Assembly: GCF_012241385.1 (NCBI RefSeq)
Contig: NZ_JAAVXB010000004.1
Coordinates: 62,001 to 126,000, forward strand
DNA from: Solimonas marina
GTDB lineage: Bacteria; Pseudomonadota; Gammaproteobacteria; Nevskiales; Nevskiaceae
Reading direction: 5' to 3'
Length of the DNA stretch: 64,000 nucleotides
The notes under the pieces were generated by a model. It did no database searches and was not told the DNA's origin. It worked only from the letters and a program-made list of their open reading frames with translations. This document shows, piece by piece, positions 8,892 through 18,060 of this stretch. The position numbers and the translations under genes were made by a program. Each line of letters starts with the position of its first letter. Within the stretch, counting starts at the first letter, position 1.

Positions 8892-9176
8892 TTAGTTGCC
8901 GATCGAGATCACGCTGGAGATCAGGCCGGTATTGACCGAGATCAGCACGTAATCGTTGTCGACGCGACGCCACTCATGGCCCGACGGCGGCGGACTCAGG
9001 TGATGCTCGCGATAATCGACGCGCTCACCCCAATGATCGTGGCTGAGCTTCTCGCCCTTGTGATGACCATAGGCCTTGGCGTGCGCCGGCGGGCCGGCGT
9101 GGGCCGGCGGATCGGCCAGCGCGGAACCGGCGGCGAACAGGGCGGCGGCAGCAAAGGCGACGTGTAGCGATTTCAT
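8892..9176 (-). CDS. RcnB-like small periplasmic protein (94 aa)
   Basis: Short exported protein: signal peptide MKSLHVAFAAAALFAAGSALA with cleavage after ALA, then a His/Pro-rich stretch (DPPAHAGPPAHAKAYGHHKG) and the RcnB-type ending GHEWRRVDNDYVLISVNTGLISSVI. RcnB of E. coli is a periplasmic protein linked to nickel/cobalt export. Here the histidine-rich segment could bind metal, but no metal-transport gene is adjacent. The start at 9176 is supported by AGGAG about 6 nt upstream on this strand. Its own terminator follows. Confidence 0.8.
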   Translation of the reverse strand: MKSLHVAFAAAALFAAGSALADPPAHAGPPAHAKAYGHHKGEKLSHDHWGERVDYREHHLSPPPSGHEWRRVDNDYVLISVNTGLISSVISIGN

Positions 9177-9314
9177 GACGACTCCTTGGGTCATATCTCC
9201 CTCAAGCGAGGTTGGGCGCCACGCTACTGCGGCCAGACTGAACGCCACGTTATCGGGCGCGCGGCTTGCAAGCCCCCCTCGAATCAGCCATCGCCGCCAG
9301 GATTCAGCCGCGAT

Positions 9315-10148
9315 TCACGCGAGCAGCGCGGCGTGATGGCGCAGATGGTCGGCGACAAAGCTCTGGATGAACCAGTAGCTGTGGTCGTAGCCGATGTGGC
9401 GGCGCAAGGTCAGCGATTGCCCCGATTTCATGGCTGCGGATTCCAGGGCTTGCGGATGCAGTTCGCGTTCGAGGAACGCATCAGCTTCACCTTGATCGAC
9501 CAGGATCGTCGTCGGATGCGGGTGCTTGGCCATCAGCTCGGCGGCGTCCCACTCGGCCCACAGGCTGCGATCGGCGCCGAGATAGTTCGTGAACGCTTTT
9601 TCGCCCCAGGGCACGGCTGACGGATTGCTAATCGGCGCGAAAGCCGACACTGAATGCCAGCGCGTCGGATTGCGCAGCGCCGTCACCAGCGCGCCGTGGC
9701 CGCCCATCGAATGGCCGAAGATGCCGCGGCGGTCTTCAGCCGCCGGGAACTCGGCCTCGATCAGCGCCGGCAGCTCCTCGTCGACATAGGCGCCCATCCG
9801 GTAGTGCGCCGCCCAGGGGGGCTGTGTTGCGTTCAGATAGAAACCGGCGCCGACGCCGAAGTCCCAGCTGTCGGCGTCGCCCGGCAGATTCAGATTGCGC
9901 GGGCTGGTGTCGCAGGTGACGAGCATCAGGCCCAGTTCGGCGGCGAGCCGTTGCGCGCCGGCCTTGATCATGAAGGTCTCGTCGCTGCAGGTCAGGCCAG
10001 CCAGGTAATACAGGACCGGCACCTTCCGGCTTTTTGCCTGTGGCGGCTGATAGACCGAGAACTGCATCGTCGTGCCGGTCTGCTTTGAAGGGTGTTTGTA
10101 GCGGCCTTGCAGGCCGTCGAAGCAGCGCTGTTCGGAGAGCGTTTCCAT
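9315..10148 (-). CDS. fghA: S-formylglutathione hydrolase (277 aa)
   Basis: Hydrolyses S-formylglutathione to formate and glutathione, the last step of glutathione-dependent formaldehyde oxidation. Alpha/beta-hydrolase (esterase D) fold: nucleophile S147 in GHSMGGHG, D223 in DQGEADAFL and H256 in GYDHSYWF. The CDTSPRNLNLPGD segment is typical of this enzyme. It is the last gene of a minus-strand operon after adhC and the DUF924 gene, 26 bp past the latter, so the pathway's two enzymes are co-transcribed. Confidence 0.95.
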   Translation of the reverse strand: METLSEQRCFDGLQGRYKHPSKQTGTTMQFSVYQPPQAKSRKVPVLYYLAGLTCSDETFMIKAGAQRLAAELGLMLVTCDTSPRNLNLPGDADSWDFGVGAGFYLNATQPPWAAHYRMGAYVDEELPALIEAEFPAAEDRRGIFGHSMGGHGALVTALRNPTRWHSVSAFAPISNPSAVPWGEKAFTNYLGADRSLWAEWDAAELMAKHPHPTTILVDQGEADAFLERELHPQALESAAMKSGQSLTLRRHIGYDHSYWFIQSFVADHLRHHAALLA

Positions 10149-10174
10149 GGCGTTCGTCGTGTCGGTGCCGGCGC

Positions 10175-10755
10175 TCAGAACGAGGAGTCCGGCTGGAGAA
10201 GGAATTCGCGCTCGGCGGCCGTCGATTCACGGCCCAGCGCGGTGTTGCGGTGAGGAAAGCGGCCAAAGCGCGCGATGACGTCGCGATGGCGCCGCGCGAA
10301 GTCGAGCACTTGCTGCAGATCCGGGTGGGCGGCGACCAGTGTCGCGTACAGTGCGACCGACCGGTCTTGCATCGCCAACGATTCGGCGTGCTCGAACGGA
10401 AGATAGACGAAGCAGCGCTGCAGTGCCGACAGCTGCCGGTCGGTGCCGGTGTCGACCAGTGCTTGTGCTGCGACCAGCGCCAGAGCGTCGGTCGCGAAGG
10501 CCCGCGGCGATCCACGGAAACAATTGCGTGGAAACTGGTCGGCCACGATGAGATAGGCGAGCGCGTTCTCGGGCGCTGCGCGCCACGATTCGAGTTCGCC
10601 ATCACACAGCCGTTCCCAGGTCGTCCGGAAACGGCGGTGGATTTGCGCGTCGAACGCGGCGTCCGCCGTGAACCACTCACGGCGGAACGCCCCATGCTCG
10701 GCAGCGTCCGCTGCGCCGAACCAGAAGTCGAGGACGTCGGTCGGCGTGACGGTCA

Positions 10756-10756
<1 letters not shown>
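10175..10756 (-). CDS. DUF924 family protein (193 aa)
   Basis: All-helical protein of the DUF924 family, recognised by VLDFWFG at residues 8-14, LAYLIVADQFPRNCFRG in the middle, and CFVYLPFEHAESLAMQDRSVALY. TPR-like fold; biochemical role unknown. Its ATG overlaps the adhC stop by one base (TGATG), so translation is probably coupled to adhC. Its position between the two formaldehyde-oxidation enzymes suggests, but does not prove, a role near that pathway. Confidence 0.88.
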
Positions 10757-11865
<1,109 letters not shown>

Positions 11866-11992
11866 GGAAGGCTCCTCATTCAAACGGGATTTCGATGCGT
11901 GGCCGGCGCAGGCGAGGCGGGCGGGCACAGCCGCTCCGCGTCCTGCGACGATGGATGCCGCATCGTGCCGTCCGTCCCCAGCGGGCGCAAAC

Positions 11993-12012
11993 CTGTGCCA
12001 GAACTGGCACAG
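11993..12012. promoter_or_regulatory. Perfect dyad between regulator and adhC, candidate operator
   Basis: CTGTGCCAGAACTGGCACAG is a perfect inverted repeat (8-bp arms, 4-bp centre) lying 128-147 bp upstream of the adhC start and 18 bp past the regulator's stop. Its position and symmetry suit an upstream activator site for the neighbouring Fis-type regulator. On the minus strand the sequence looks like a sigma54 element, but the GG-to-GC spacing is 9 instead of 10. Confidence 0.55.
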
Positions 12013-12029
12013 CGCGACACCACGGCTGC

Positions 12030-13124
12030 TCAGCCGGCGCGGTAGCGCTGCAGGCCGTGGCGCTCGAGCTTGCGGTACAGCGTGCGGCGGCTGATCGCCA
12101 GCTGCGCGGCGGCGACGCTGACGTTCCAGCGGCAGCGCTCCAGGGTCTCGCGCAGGGCTTCGCGTTCGGCGTCGGCGAGCGGCCGTGCCAGCTCCAGTCG
12201 CGGCGTCGCCGGTGACTGCAGGATGCCGTAGCAGAGCAGGCCGCCATCGCGCTGTGGCAGCGGCAGCGCGTGGGCGCTACTGCGCGACAGCGCCAGCAGG
12301 CGTTCGAGCTTGCAGCCGAACAGCGATTCGACGGTCGTGCCGTGTACTTCGACGTGACTCGATCGGTCCAGCCAGCCGAGCGCGCTGCGGTTGGCGGCCA
12401 GCACCCGACCGTTGTCGTCGAATGCGAGCAGGCCCTCACCGGCAGTCGAGACGAATTCGCGGTGCGGATGAAAGCGCAGCAGGTGGTGGCGACGGTGTGC
12501 TTCGAGCAGCGCGCGGTTTTCGATGTTCTGCACGGCCAGGCTGACCAGCGCCTGCGTCGGTCCGGCCGACAGCTGCAGACGGCCGGAGATGTTCAGCGTG
12601 CCGACCAGCTGGCCGCGACCATCGACGATCGGCGCCGCGCAGCAGGTCAGGCCGGCGTTCTGCGAAAGAAAATGCTCCGGGCCGTCGATCAGCACCGGCG
12701 TGCCGAGCGCCAGGCAGGTGCCCATGCCGTTGGTGCCCTGTTCGGCCTCGCTCCAGATGGCGCCTTCGCGAAAGCCGGCGCGCGCCGCCATTTCGGCGAA
12801 GGACGGGTCGCCGCAATAGCCGAGGATGACGCCGTCGCCGTCGGTCAGCATCACGCCGACCGGCGCGTTGAGCAGCTGCGTCAGCGTGCGCATCTCGATC
12901 TGTGCGATCGGGTAGATCGCCCCGCTGCGCTCGCGGCGCTCGCGCAGTTCGGCGCCGCGCACCATGGTCGGCTGACGCTTGGCCGACGGCTGCAGGGCGT
13001 AGTCGGCGAGGCAGCGCTGCCACGAATCGCGGATGCGCGGGTCGTAGCGCTCGGCGGCGCGACCGCCACGAACGACATCCTCGATCAGTCGGGCATGGCG
13101 CAGCGGCGTGTGAAGGGTCGGCAT
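12030..13124 (-). CDS. GAF/PAS Fis-type transcriptional regulator lacking an AAA+ domain (364 aa)
   Basis: Resembles AcoR-like activators but without the sigma54-interacting ATPase. Residues about 25-35 carry the RDSWQRC motif, 60-220 a GAF sensor domain (GVMLTDGDGVILGYCGD, GTNGMGTCLALG, HFLSQNAGLTCCAAPI), about 230-300 a PAS-like part (EGLLAFDDNGRVLAANRSALGWL), and 320-360 a Fis-type helix-turn-helix (CRWNVSVAAAQLAISRRTLYRKLERHGL). There is no Walker A or GAFTGA segment, so it probably works with ordinary sigma factors. It precedes adhC-DUF924-fghA on the same strand, which suggests it senses an aldehyde or alcohol signal and controls that operon. Divergent from the UPF0149 gene. Confidence 0.88.
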   Translation of the reverse strand: MPTLHTPLRHARLIEDVVRGGRAAERYDPRIRDSWQRCLADYALQPSAKRQPTMVRGAELRERRERSGAIYPIAQIEMRTLTQLLNAPVGVMLTDGDGVILGYCGDPSFAEMAARAGFREGAIWSEAEQGTNGMGTCLALGTPVLIDGPEHFLSQNAGLTCCAAPIVDGRGQLVGTLNISGRLQLSAGPTQALVSLAVQNIENRALLEAHRRHHLLRFHPHREFVSTAGEGLLAFDDNGRVLAANRSALGWLDRSSHVEVHGTTVESLFGCKLERLLALSRSSAHALPLPQRDGGLLCYGILQSPATPRLELARPLADAEREALRETLERCRWNVSVAAAQLAISRRTLYRKLERHGLQRYRAG

Positions 13125-13194
13125 CGGCGGCGGTGACGGCGTAAACGACCGTCATCATAAACCGTCCGTACGGGCGGGCCGGCCGGTCGCCGCC

Positions 13195-13200
13195 TATAAT
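13195..13200 (+). promoter_or_regulatory. -10 box TATAAT 7 nt before the UPF0149 gene
   Basis: TATAAT is followed by GTGCGGC and the ATG at 13208. An in-frame ATG at 13199 overlaps the hexamer itself, so it would not be in the transcript and is excluded as the start. No -35 box is apparent. The transcript would start at or next to the start codon and would cover UPF0149-pepP and probably the ubi genes. Confidence 0.6.
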
Positions 13201-13207
13201 GTGCGGC

Positions 13208-13777
13208 ATGCAAGAACCCCTCTCGTACGACGACCTGCAGGAGGTCTTCTCCGGCTTCGGTCGCGCGGATGACCTGTCCGAATACCACGGTGCGCTCTGT
13301 GGTGTGCTGTGCGTCAACAAGCCTGAAGATATCGATCTGCTGCGCCTTATCGATGCCGACGATGAAAGCGCGCTGCCCAGTGACGCCAAGACCCGCGCGC
13401 TGCTGACCACGCTGCGCGACGCGACCATCGAAGCGCTGCAGGACGAAGACCTCGGCTTCGAGCTGCTGCTGCCTGACGACGAGACGGCGCTGGTGCCGCG
13501 CGTCCGTGCGCTCGGCGCCTGGTGCCAGGGCTTCCTGTACGGGTTGGCCAGCCGTCCGGGTCTGGACCTGGACAAGCTGTCGCCGGAAGCGCGCGAGATC
13601 GTCCACGACTTCAGCCAGTTCACGCAGGCCGCGGTCGGCGAAGACGACGACCAGAACGTCGAGGAAACCGCCTATGCCGAACTCGTCGAATACGTGCGGG
13701 TCGGTGCGCAGCTGCTGTACATGGAAATGCATCCGCGCCCGACGCTCGATCCGGCCGAGTCCAATCATCTGCACTGA
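13208..13777 (+). CDS. ygfB: UPF0149 (YgfB/YecA) family protein (189 aa)
   Basis: Helical protein of the UPF0149 family: the N-terminal SGFGRADDLSEYHGALCGVLC and the central PRVRALGAWCQGFLYGLA are the two family blocks, and the C-terminal half has EETAYAELVEYVRVGAQLLY. In Pseudomonas the homologue affects beta-lactamase regulation and peptidoglycan recycling; that role is not shown here. It heads the same gene order as in E. coli (ygfB-pepP-ubiH-ubiI), 6 nt before pepP. Confidence 0.92.
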   Translation: MQEPLSYDDLQEVFSGFGRADDLSEYHGALCGVLCVNKPEDIDLLRLIDADDESALPSDAKTRALLTTLRDATIEALQDEDLGFELLLPDDETALVPRVRALGAWCQGFLYGLASRPGLDLDKLSPEAREIVHDFSQFTQAAVGEDDDQNVEETAYAELVEYVRVGAQLLYMEMHPRPTLDPAESNHLH

Positions 13778-13783
13778 TCCAAC

Positions 13784-15115
13784 ATGAAACCGACTGCCAC
13801 TGAACTGAAGGAATACGCCCGCCGCCGCACGCAGCTGATGAAGCGCATCGGCCGTGACGGCGTCGCCATCATCCCCGGCGCACGCGAGGTCGTGCGTGCG
13901 CGCGACACGCACTACAAGTTCCGCCAGGACAGCGACTTCAAATATCTGAGCGGCTTCGTCGAGCCGGACGCGATCCTGGTCATCGCGCCGGGCCGCAAGT
14001 CCGATGGCGACGTCGCCGAGTTCGTGCTGTTCGTGCGCGAGCGCAATGTCGAGCTGGAAATCTGGAACGGCCGCCGCGCCGGCCCGGAAGGCGCAGTCAA
14101 CGACTACGGTGCCGACGAGGCGTTCACGATCGACGAGTTCGAAGAACAGTTGCCGCGCCTGCTCGGCGGCCGCCGCAGCGTGCACTACACGATGGGCGAG
14201 CACCCGCACCTCGACGGCAAGGTCGCCGCCTGCGTGCGCGAGATTCGCGAAGTCTCGCGGCGCGGCGCGGCGGCGCCGACCGAGATCGTCGCGCTCGAAA
14301 CCAGCCTGCACGAGATGCGCCTGTGCAAGTCGGCGGCCGAGCTGAAGATCATGGCCCGGGCCTGCGAGGTCACCGCCGAGGCACATTGCCTGGCGATGCG
14401 GCGCACCAAGCCCGGCGTCAACGAATGGCAGATCGCCGCGGAGATCGAGTCGTATTTCGCGATGAACCGCATGGAGCCGGGCTACGGCTCCATCGTCGGC
14501 GGCGGCGACAATGCCTGCATCCTGCATTACGTCGACAACAACATGCCGCTGAAGGATGGCGACCTGTTGCTGATCGACGCCGGCGGCGAGCTTGACGGCT
14601 ACACCGCCGACATCACGCGCACGTTCCCGGTCGGCGGCACCTTCAGCAAGGCGCAGCGTGCGGTTTACGAGATCGTGCTCGAAGCGAACAAGGCGGCGAT
14701 CAAGACGCTGAAGGTCGGCACCTCGGTCGGCAAGCCGCACGAGGTCGCGACGCGGGTGCTCACCGAAGGTCTCGTCGAGCTGGGGCTGCTCAAGGGCAAG
14801 CCCAAGGATCTGATCGCGGCCGGTGCGCAACGCCAGTTCTACATGCACGGCACCGGCCATTGGCTCGGCCTCGACGTGCACGATGTCGGCCGCTACAAGC
14901 TCGACGGCAAGTTCCGCAAGTTCGAGCCGGGCATGGTGATGACGGTCGAGCCGGGCCTGTACATCGCCCCGGGCACCAAGGGTGTCGACGAGCAGTACTG
15001 GGGCATCGGCATCCGCGTCGAGGACGACGTGGTCGTCACCGAAGACGGCCCGCGCGTGCTGACCGGCGGCGTGCCGAAGGAAATCGGCGACATCGAAGCG
15101 CTGATGGCGGGCTGA
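13784..15115 (+). CDS. pepP: Xaa-Pro aminopeptidase (443 aa)
   Basis: Removes N-terminal residues before proline; cytosolic dimanganese enzyme with the pita-bread fold. Residues 1-175 are the N-terminal domain. The metal ligands are visible as two aspartates in LLLIDAGGELDGYTADITRTF, H in GTGHWLGLDVHDVG, E in MTVEPGLYI and E in GIRVEDDVVV. Length equals E. coli PepP (441). Second gene of the operon. A 22-bp inverted-repeat element separates it from ubiH. Confidence 0.96.
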   Translation: MKPTATELKEYARRRTQLMKRIGRDGVAIIPGAREVVRARDTHYKFRQDSDFKYLSGFVEPDAILVIAPGRKSDGDVAEFVLFVRERNVELEIWNGRRAGPEGAVNDYGADEAFTIDEFEEQLPRLLGGRRSVHYTMGEHPHLDGKVAACVREIREVSRRGAAAPTEIVALETSLHEMRLCKSAAELKIMARACEVTAEAHCLAMRRTKPGVNEWQIAAEIESYFAMNRMEPGYGSIVGGGDNACILHYVDNNMPLKDGDLLLIDAGGELDGYTADITRTFPVGGTFSKAQRAVYEIVLEANKAAIKTLKVGTSVGKPHEVATRVLTEGLVELGLLKGKPKDLIAAGAQRQFYMHGTGHWLGLDVHDVGRYKLDGKFRKFEPGMVMTVEPGLYIAPGTKGVDEQYWGIGIRVEDDVVVTEDGPRVLTGGVPKEIGDIEALMAG

Positions 15116-15123
15116 GGAAGCGC

Positions 15124-15260
15124 TAACCACAGATTTCACAGATTATTGGTGTATGTACGGATGAGCCGACGAGATTGGCTCCGGCCGACGCCACAGGGCC
15201 TACCGCCACCACACCACAGCGTTGTCTTTGCATCTGTGTAATCTGTGAAATCTGTGGTTA
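15124..15260. repeat. CACAGATT-type inverted-repeat element, copy A
   Basis: Left arm 15124-15145 begins TAACCACAGATTTCACAGAT; right arm 15239-15260 is its exact reverse complement over 22 bp. The right arm is extended inward by one more CAGAT unit (15232-15238). The arms contain iterated CACAGAT units and enclose 93 bp without an ORF. The element fills the pepP-ubiH gap inside an otherwise tight operon. Related copies lie at 26165-26228 and 27890-28148. Confidence 0.85.
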
Positions 15261-15273
15261 AGAACTCTTCCAA

Positions 15274-16479
15274 ATGAACGCGGAAACCTTGGACATCGTC
15301 ATCGTCGGCGGCGGGCTGGTCGGTGCCAGCCTCGCGGCCGGGTTGGCCGGCAGCGGGCGCCGCGTGGCGCTGATCGAGGCGGCGGCGCCGCCGCAGACGG
15401 CACCGAGCTGGGACGAGCGTTGCATCGCACTCAATCACGCCAGCCGGCGGATTTTCGAAGGCCTGGGAGTCTGGGACGCGATGGTCGCCGACGCCGCGCC
15501 GATTCGCTCGACGCATATTTCCGAGCAGGGCCGTTTCGGTGTCGCACGCTTCACGGCCGATGAGGCCGGGCTCGACGCGCTCGGCCACAACGTGCCGCTG
15601 CGTGCGATCGGCCGCACGCTGTGGGATCGCATGCTGGCGCTCGGCGGGACACGGCTGTACTGCCCGGCGCGCTTGCAGGCGCTCGCGATCGGCGACGAGC
15701 AGGCCGAGCTGACGCTCGACAGCGGACAAACCTTGCATGCGCGACTGGTGATCGCCGCCGACGGTGCCGGTTCGCGGGTTCGCGAGCTGCTGCAGATTGC
15801 CAGCGAGCGTCGCGACTATGCGCAATCGGCCATCGTCACTGCGGTACGCACCACACGTTCGCATCGCGGCTGTGCCTATGAGCGGTTTACGCCGGACGGT
15901 CCGATCGCACTGCTGCCGAAGGGCGAGGGCGACAAAACCTGTTCGCTGGTGTGGACGACGCCGGCCGATGACGTCGATATGCGTCTGGCCTGGGGCGACG
16001 CGGCGTTCATCGCCGCCGCCGAGCAGGCCTTCGGCGAACGGCTCGGCCGCTTCGTCGAACTCGGCCGCCGTCAGGCCTATCCGCTGGCGCGGGTGATGAG
16101 CGAAGCGCTGCAGGCGCCGCGCGTCCTGTTCATCGGCAATGCCGCACAGTCGCTGCACCCGGTCGCGGCGCAGGGCTTCAACCTCGGTCTGCGCGACGTC
16201 GCCGCGGTGATCGACGTGCTGTCGGTCGCGGGTGACGACTGTGGTGCCGCCGCGCTGCTGCAGGACTACGCGGCCCGTCGCCGCGACGATCGCGAGCGCA
16301 TCGCCGGCTTTACCGATCGCCTGGTGCGGCTGTTCTCGAATCGCGTGCCGGGCCTGCGCGGCCTGCGCCATCTGGGCCTGCTGGCGCTCGACCTGGCGCC
16401 ACCGCTGAAGGACGCCGTGCTCTGGCAGAACCTCGGCCTCGGCAGTGAGGCGCCGTCACTGGCGCGCGGCGCGCGATGA
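15274..16479 (+). CDS. ubiH: 2-octaprenyl-6-methoxyphenol hydroxylase, UbiH type (401 aa)
   Basis: FAD monooxygenase of ubiquinone synthesis. FAD-binding GGGLVGASLAAGLAGSGRRVALIEA starts at residue 11, WDERCIALNHASRRIF follows, the second FAD segment GNAAQSLHPVAAQGFNLGLRDV lies near 288-310, and VIAADGAGSRVRELL contains the DG motif. Context (pepP upstream, a second UbiH/COQ6-family gene overlapping downstream by 4 nt) supports UbiH. No strong Shine-Dalgarno precedes the ATG, which lies just 13 bp past the repeat element. Confidence 0.92.
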   Translation: MNAETLDIVIVGGGLVGASLAAGLAGSGRRVALIEAAAPPQTAPSWDERCIALNHASRRIFEGLGVWDAMVADAAPIRSTHISEQGRFGVARFTADEAGLDALGHNVPLRAIGRTLWDRMLALGGTRLYCPARLQALAIGDEQAELTLDSGQTLHARLVIAADGAGSRVRELLQIASERRDYAQSAIVTAVRTTRSHRGCAYERFTPDGPIALLPKGEGDKTCSLVWTTPADDVDMRLAWGDAAFIAAAEQAFGERLGRFVELGRRQAYPLARVMSEALQAPRVLFIGNAAQSLHPVAAQGFNLGLRDVAAVIDVLSVAGDDCGAAALLQDYAARRRDDRERIAGFTDRLVRLFSNRVPGLRGLRHLGLLALDLAPPLKDAVLWQNLGLGSEAPSLARGAR

Positions 16480-17651
16480 CGCCCGCCTACGACTGCGATG
16501 TCGCGGTGGTCGGCGGCGGTCCGGTCGGTGCCGCCGTCGCACTCGGTTTGACGCAGCGCGGCCTGCAGGTGCGGCTGCTGGATCGCGACGGACCGGCACC
16601 GCGCGTGCTGGCCGACGGTGACGACTACGACCTGCGTGTCTATGCGCTGGCGCCGTCTTGCATCGCGTTTCTTGAACAGCTCGGTGTCTGGCCGGCGATG
16701 GCCGCCACGCGAGTCTCGCCTTACACGCGCATGCAGGTTTGGGAGCGCGATCCGGCGACGGCGCTGCCGTTCAGCGCGGCCGATGCGCGGGTGGCGGCGC
16801 TCGGCAGCATCGTCGAGAGCGGACTGCTGTCCGAGGCGCTGTGGGCGCCATTGCCGGCCGGCGTCGCACAGCGCGGCGTGACGGTGACCCGGCTGGCGGC
16901 CGACGATGCCGGCATCGACGTCGGCTTTGCCGATGGCAGTGCGCTGCGTGCGCGCCTGGTGGTATTGGCCGAAGGTCGCGACGCGCGTCTGCGCGAACAG
17001 CTCGGCATCGAATCGCTCAGCGGCCGCTACGAACAGACCGCGGTGGTCTGCCATGTCGAGACCGAACGGCCGCACGCCGGTACGGCCTGGCAGCGCTTTC
17101 TGGCAAGTGGACCGCTGGCCTTCCTGCCGTTGGCGGACGGGCGCTCGTCGATCGTCTGGTCGTCGGCCGGCGCCGATGCGCTGCTGGCGCTCGACGACGA
17201 TGACTTTCGCCGCGCGCTCGGCGACGCCAGCGAGTACGTGCTTGGCGAGATTACCGGCTGCACGCGGCGCGTCAGCTTTCCGCTCGGCGTGCAGCACGCC
17301 GAGCGCTACGTGGCGCCGCGAGCGGTGTTGGTCGGCGATGCCGCGCATGTCGTCCATCCGCTGGCCGGGCAGGGCGTCAACCTCGGGCTCGGCGATGCGC
17401 AGGCGCTGGTGGCCTTGCTGGCGGATGCCCAGGCCGCCGGCCGCGACCTGGCGTCGCCACGACTGCTGAAGCGCTACGAGCGACAGCGTCGCGCCGACGT
17501 GATCGACATGCTGGCCGTCACCGACGGTCTTTATCGCGCGTTCCGCATGCCGTGGCCGGGGCTGTCGGCCGTTCGTGGTTTCGGCTTTCAGGCCGTGTCG
17601 GCGATGCCGCCGCTGCGCCGCGAGTTGATTCGTCGCGCGGTCGGGGTCTAG
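16476..17651 (+). CDS. ubiI: UbiI/VisC-type FAD hydroxylase of ubiquinone synthesis (391 aa)
   Basis: Second UbiH/UbiF/VisC/COQ6-family enzyme, starting by ATGA overlap with ubiH. FAD motif VVGGGPVGAAVALGLTQRG at 9-27, DYDLRVYALAPSCIAFLEQLGVW, and GDAAHVVHPLAGQGVNLGLGDA near residue 284. In E. coli the corresponding gene is ubiI (C5 hydroxylation). Assignment between UbiI and UbiF rests on operon position, not on a decisive residue. Last gene before the 734-bp riboswitch region. Confidence 0.88.
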   Translation: MTPAYDCDVAVVGGGPVGAAVALGLTQRGLQVRLLDRDGPAPRVLADGDDYDLRVYALAPSCIAFLEQLGVWPAMAATRVSPYTRMQVWERDPATALPFSAADARVAALGSIVESGLLSEALWAPLPAGVAQRGVTVTRLAADDAGIDVGFADGSALRARLVVLAEGRDARLREQLGIESLSGRYEQTAVVCHVETERPHAGTAWQRFLASGPLAFLPLADGRSSIVWSSAGADALLALDDDDFRRALGDASEYVLGEITGCTRRVSFPLGVQHAERYVAPRAVLVGDAAHVVHPLAGQGVNLGLGDAQALVALLADAQAAGRDLASPRLLKRYERQRRADVIDMLAVTDGLYRAFRMPWPGLSAVRGFGFQAVSAMPPLRRELIRRAVGV

Positions 17652-17808
17652 CGTCGCGACATCGGCACGGCGAGTGCTGCGCTTCGGTGCGATGCTTTCG
17701 TGACAGTTGTGACAGACGTCTCGCCAGCCGGTACGCGCGTCGCGTATCATCACAAGGTCGGTCTTGTGCCCGGGGAGGCACGATCGGCGCTGTAGTGGCG
17801 CTGTAACC

Positions 17809-17884
17809 GCGGTAAGCAGCACCGTGCGAGAGACCACCTCGAAAGGTGGCGCCGAAGGCGCAAACCCGCCCGGAATCGCTCAGG
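17809..17884 (+). repeat. Partial duplicate of glycine aptamer 1 (76-bp perfect direct repeat)
   Basis: These 76 bases are identical to 18061-18136, exactly 252 bp downstream. The copy holds the 5' strand of P1, the conserved GAGAGACC and GCGCCGAAGG segments and CTCAGG, but stops before the 3' P1 strand GCACGGT found in the downstream copy. As it stands it cannot close P1 and is probably a non-functional aptamer remnant, or it could compete for folding with the intact unit. A weak -10-like TATCAT lies at 17745-17750; nothing else recognisable fills 17652-17808. Confidence 0.85.
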
Positions 17885-18060
17885 GTCTGCAGTCGCGTTT
17901 GCGAAGCACAGCTTCGCGCGGCTTCAGACGCCCGGCCACGGATGGCCGGGCTGGGACCGGATCGAGAGATGAGGCCTCGCCAGGGACGGCTGCCCTGAAG
18001 CTGAAGTGGTAGGTGGGATTGAATCAATCGAGTGGCAATGCAGTAGCGGTAAAGTATTCA
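17885..18060 (+). other. Hairpin-rich spacer between aptamer copies, possible CsrA/RsmA-binding leader
   Basis: This 176-nt gene-free spacer has three predicted hairpins: an imperfect one at about 17885-17928 (GTCTG...CAGAC ends); GCCCGGCCA-cgga-TGGCCGGGC at 17930-17951, whose loop region reads CACGGATG; and CAGGG-N7-CCCTG at 17981-17997, which reads CAGGGACG. Both octamers fit the CANGGANG core of CsrA/RsmA sites, and the first places GGA in a loop as those proteins prefer. Whether it is transcribed as part of the gcv leader or as a separate RNA is unknown. Confidence 0.4.

Noticed and set aside
11980-12010. A sigma54 promoter for adhC on the minus strand (TGGCAC...TTGC)
   Set aside because: The GG and GC elements are nine bases apart instead of ten, and the linked regulator has no sigma54-interacting ATPase.
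13085-15139. A 684-codon open frame antisense to the UPF0149 gene and pepP
   Set aside because: Same GC-skew artefact; the plus-strand genes are certain and the product is Arg/Asp/Val-rich without structure.
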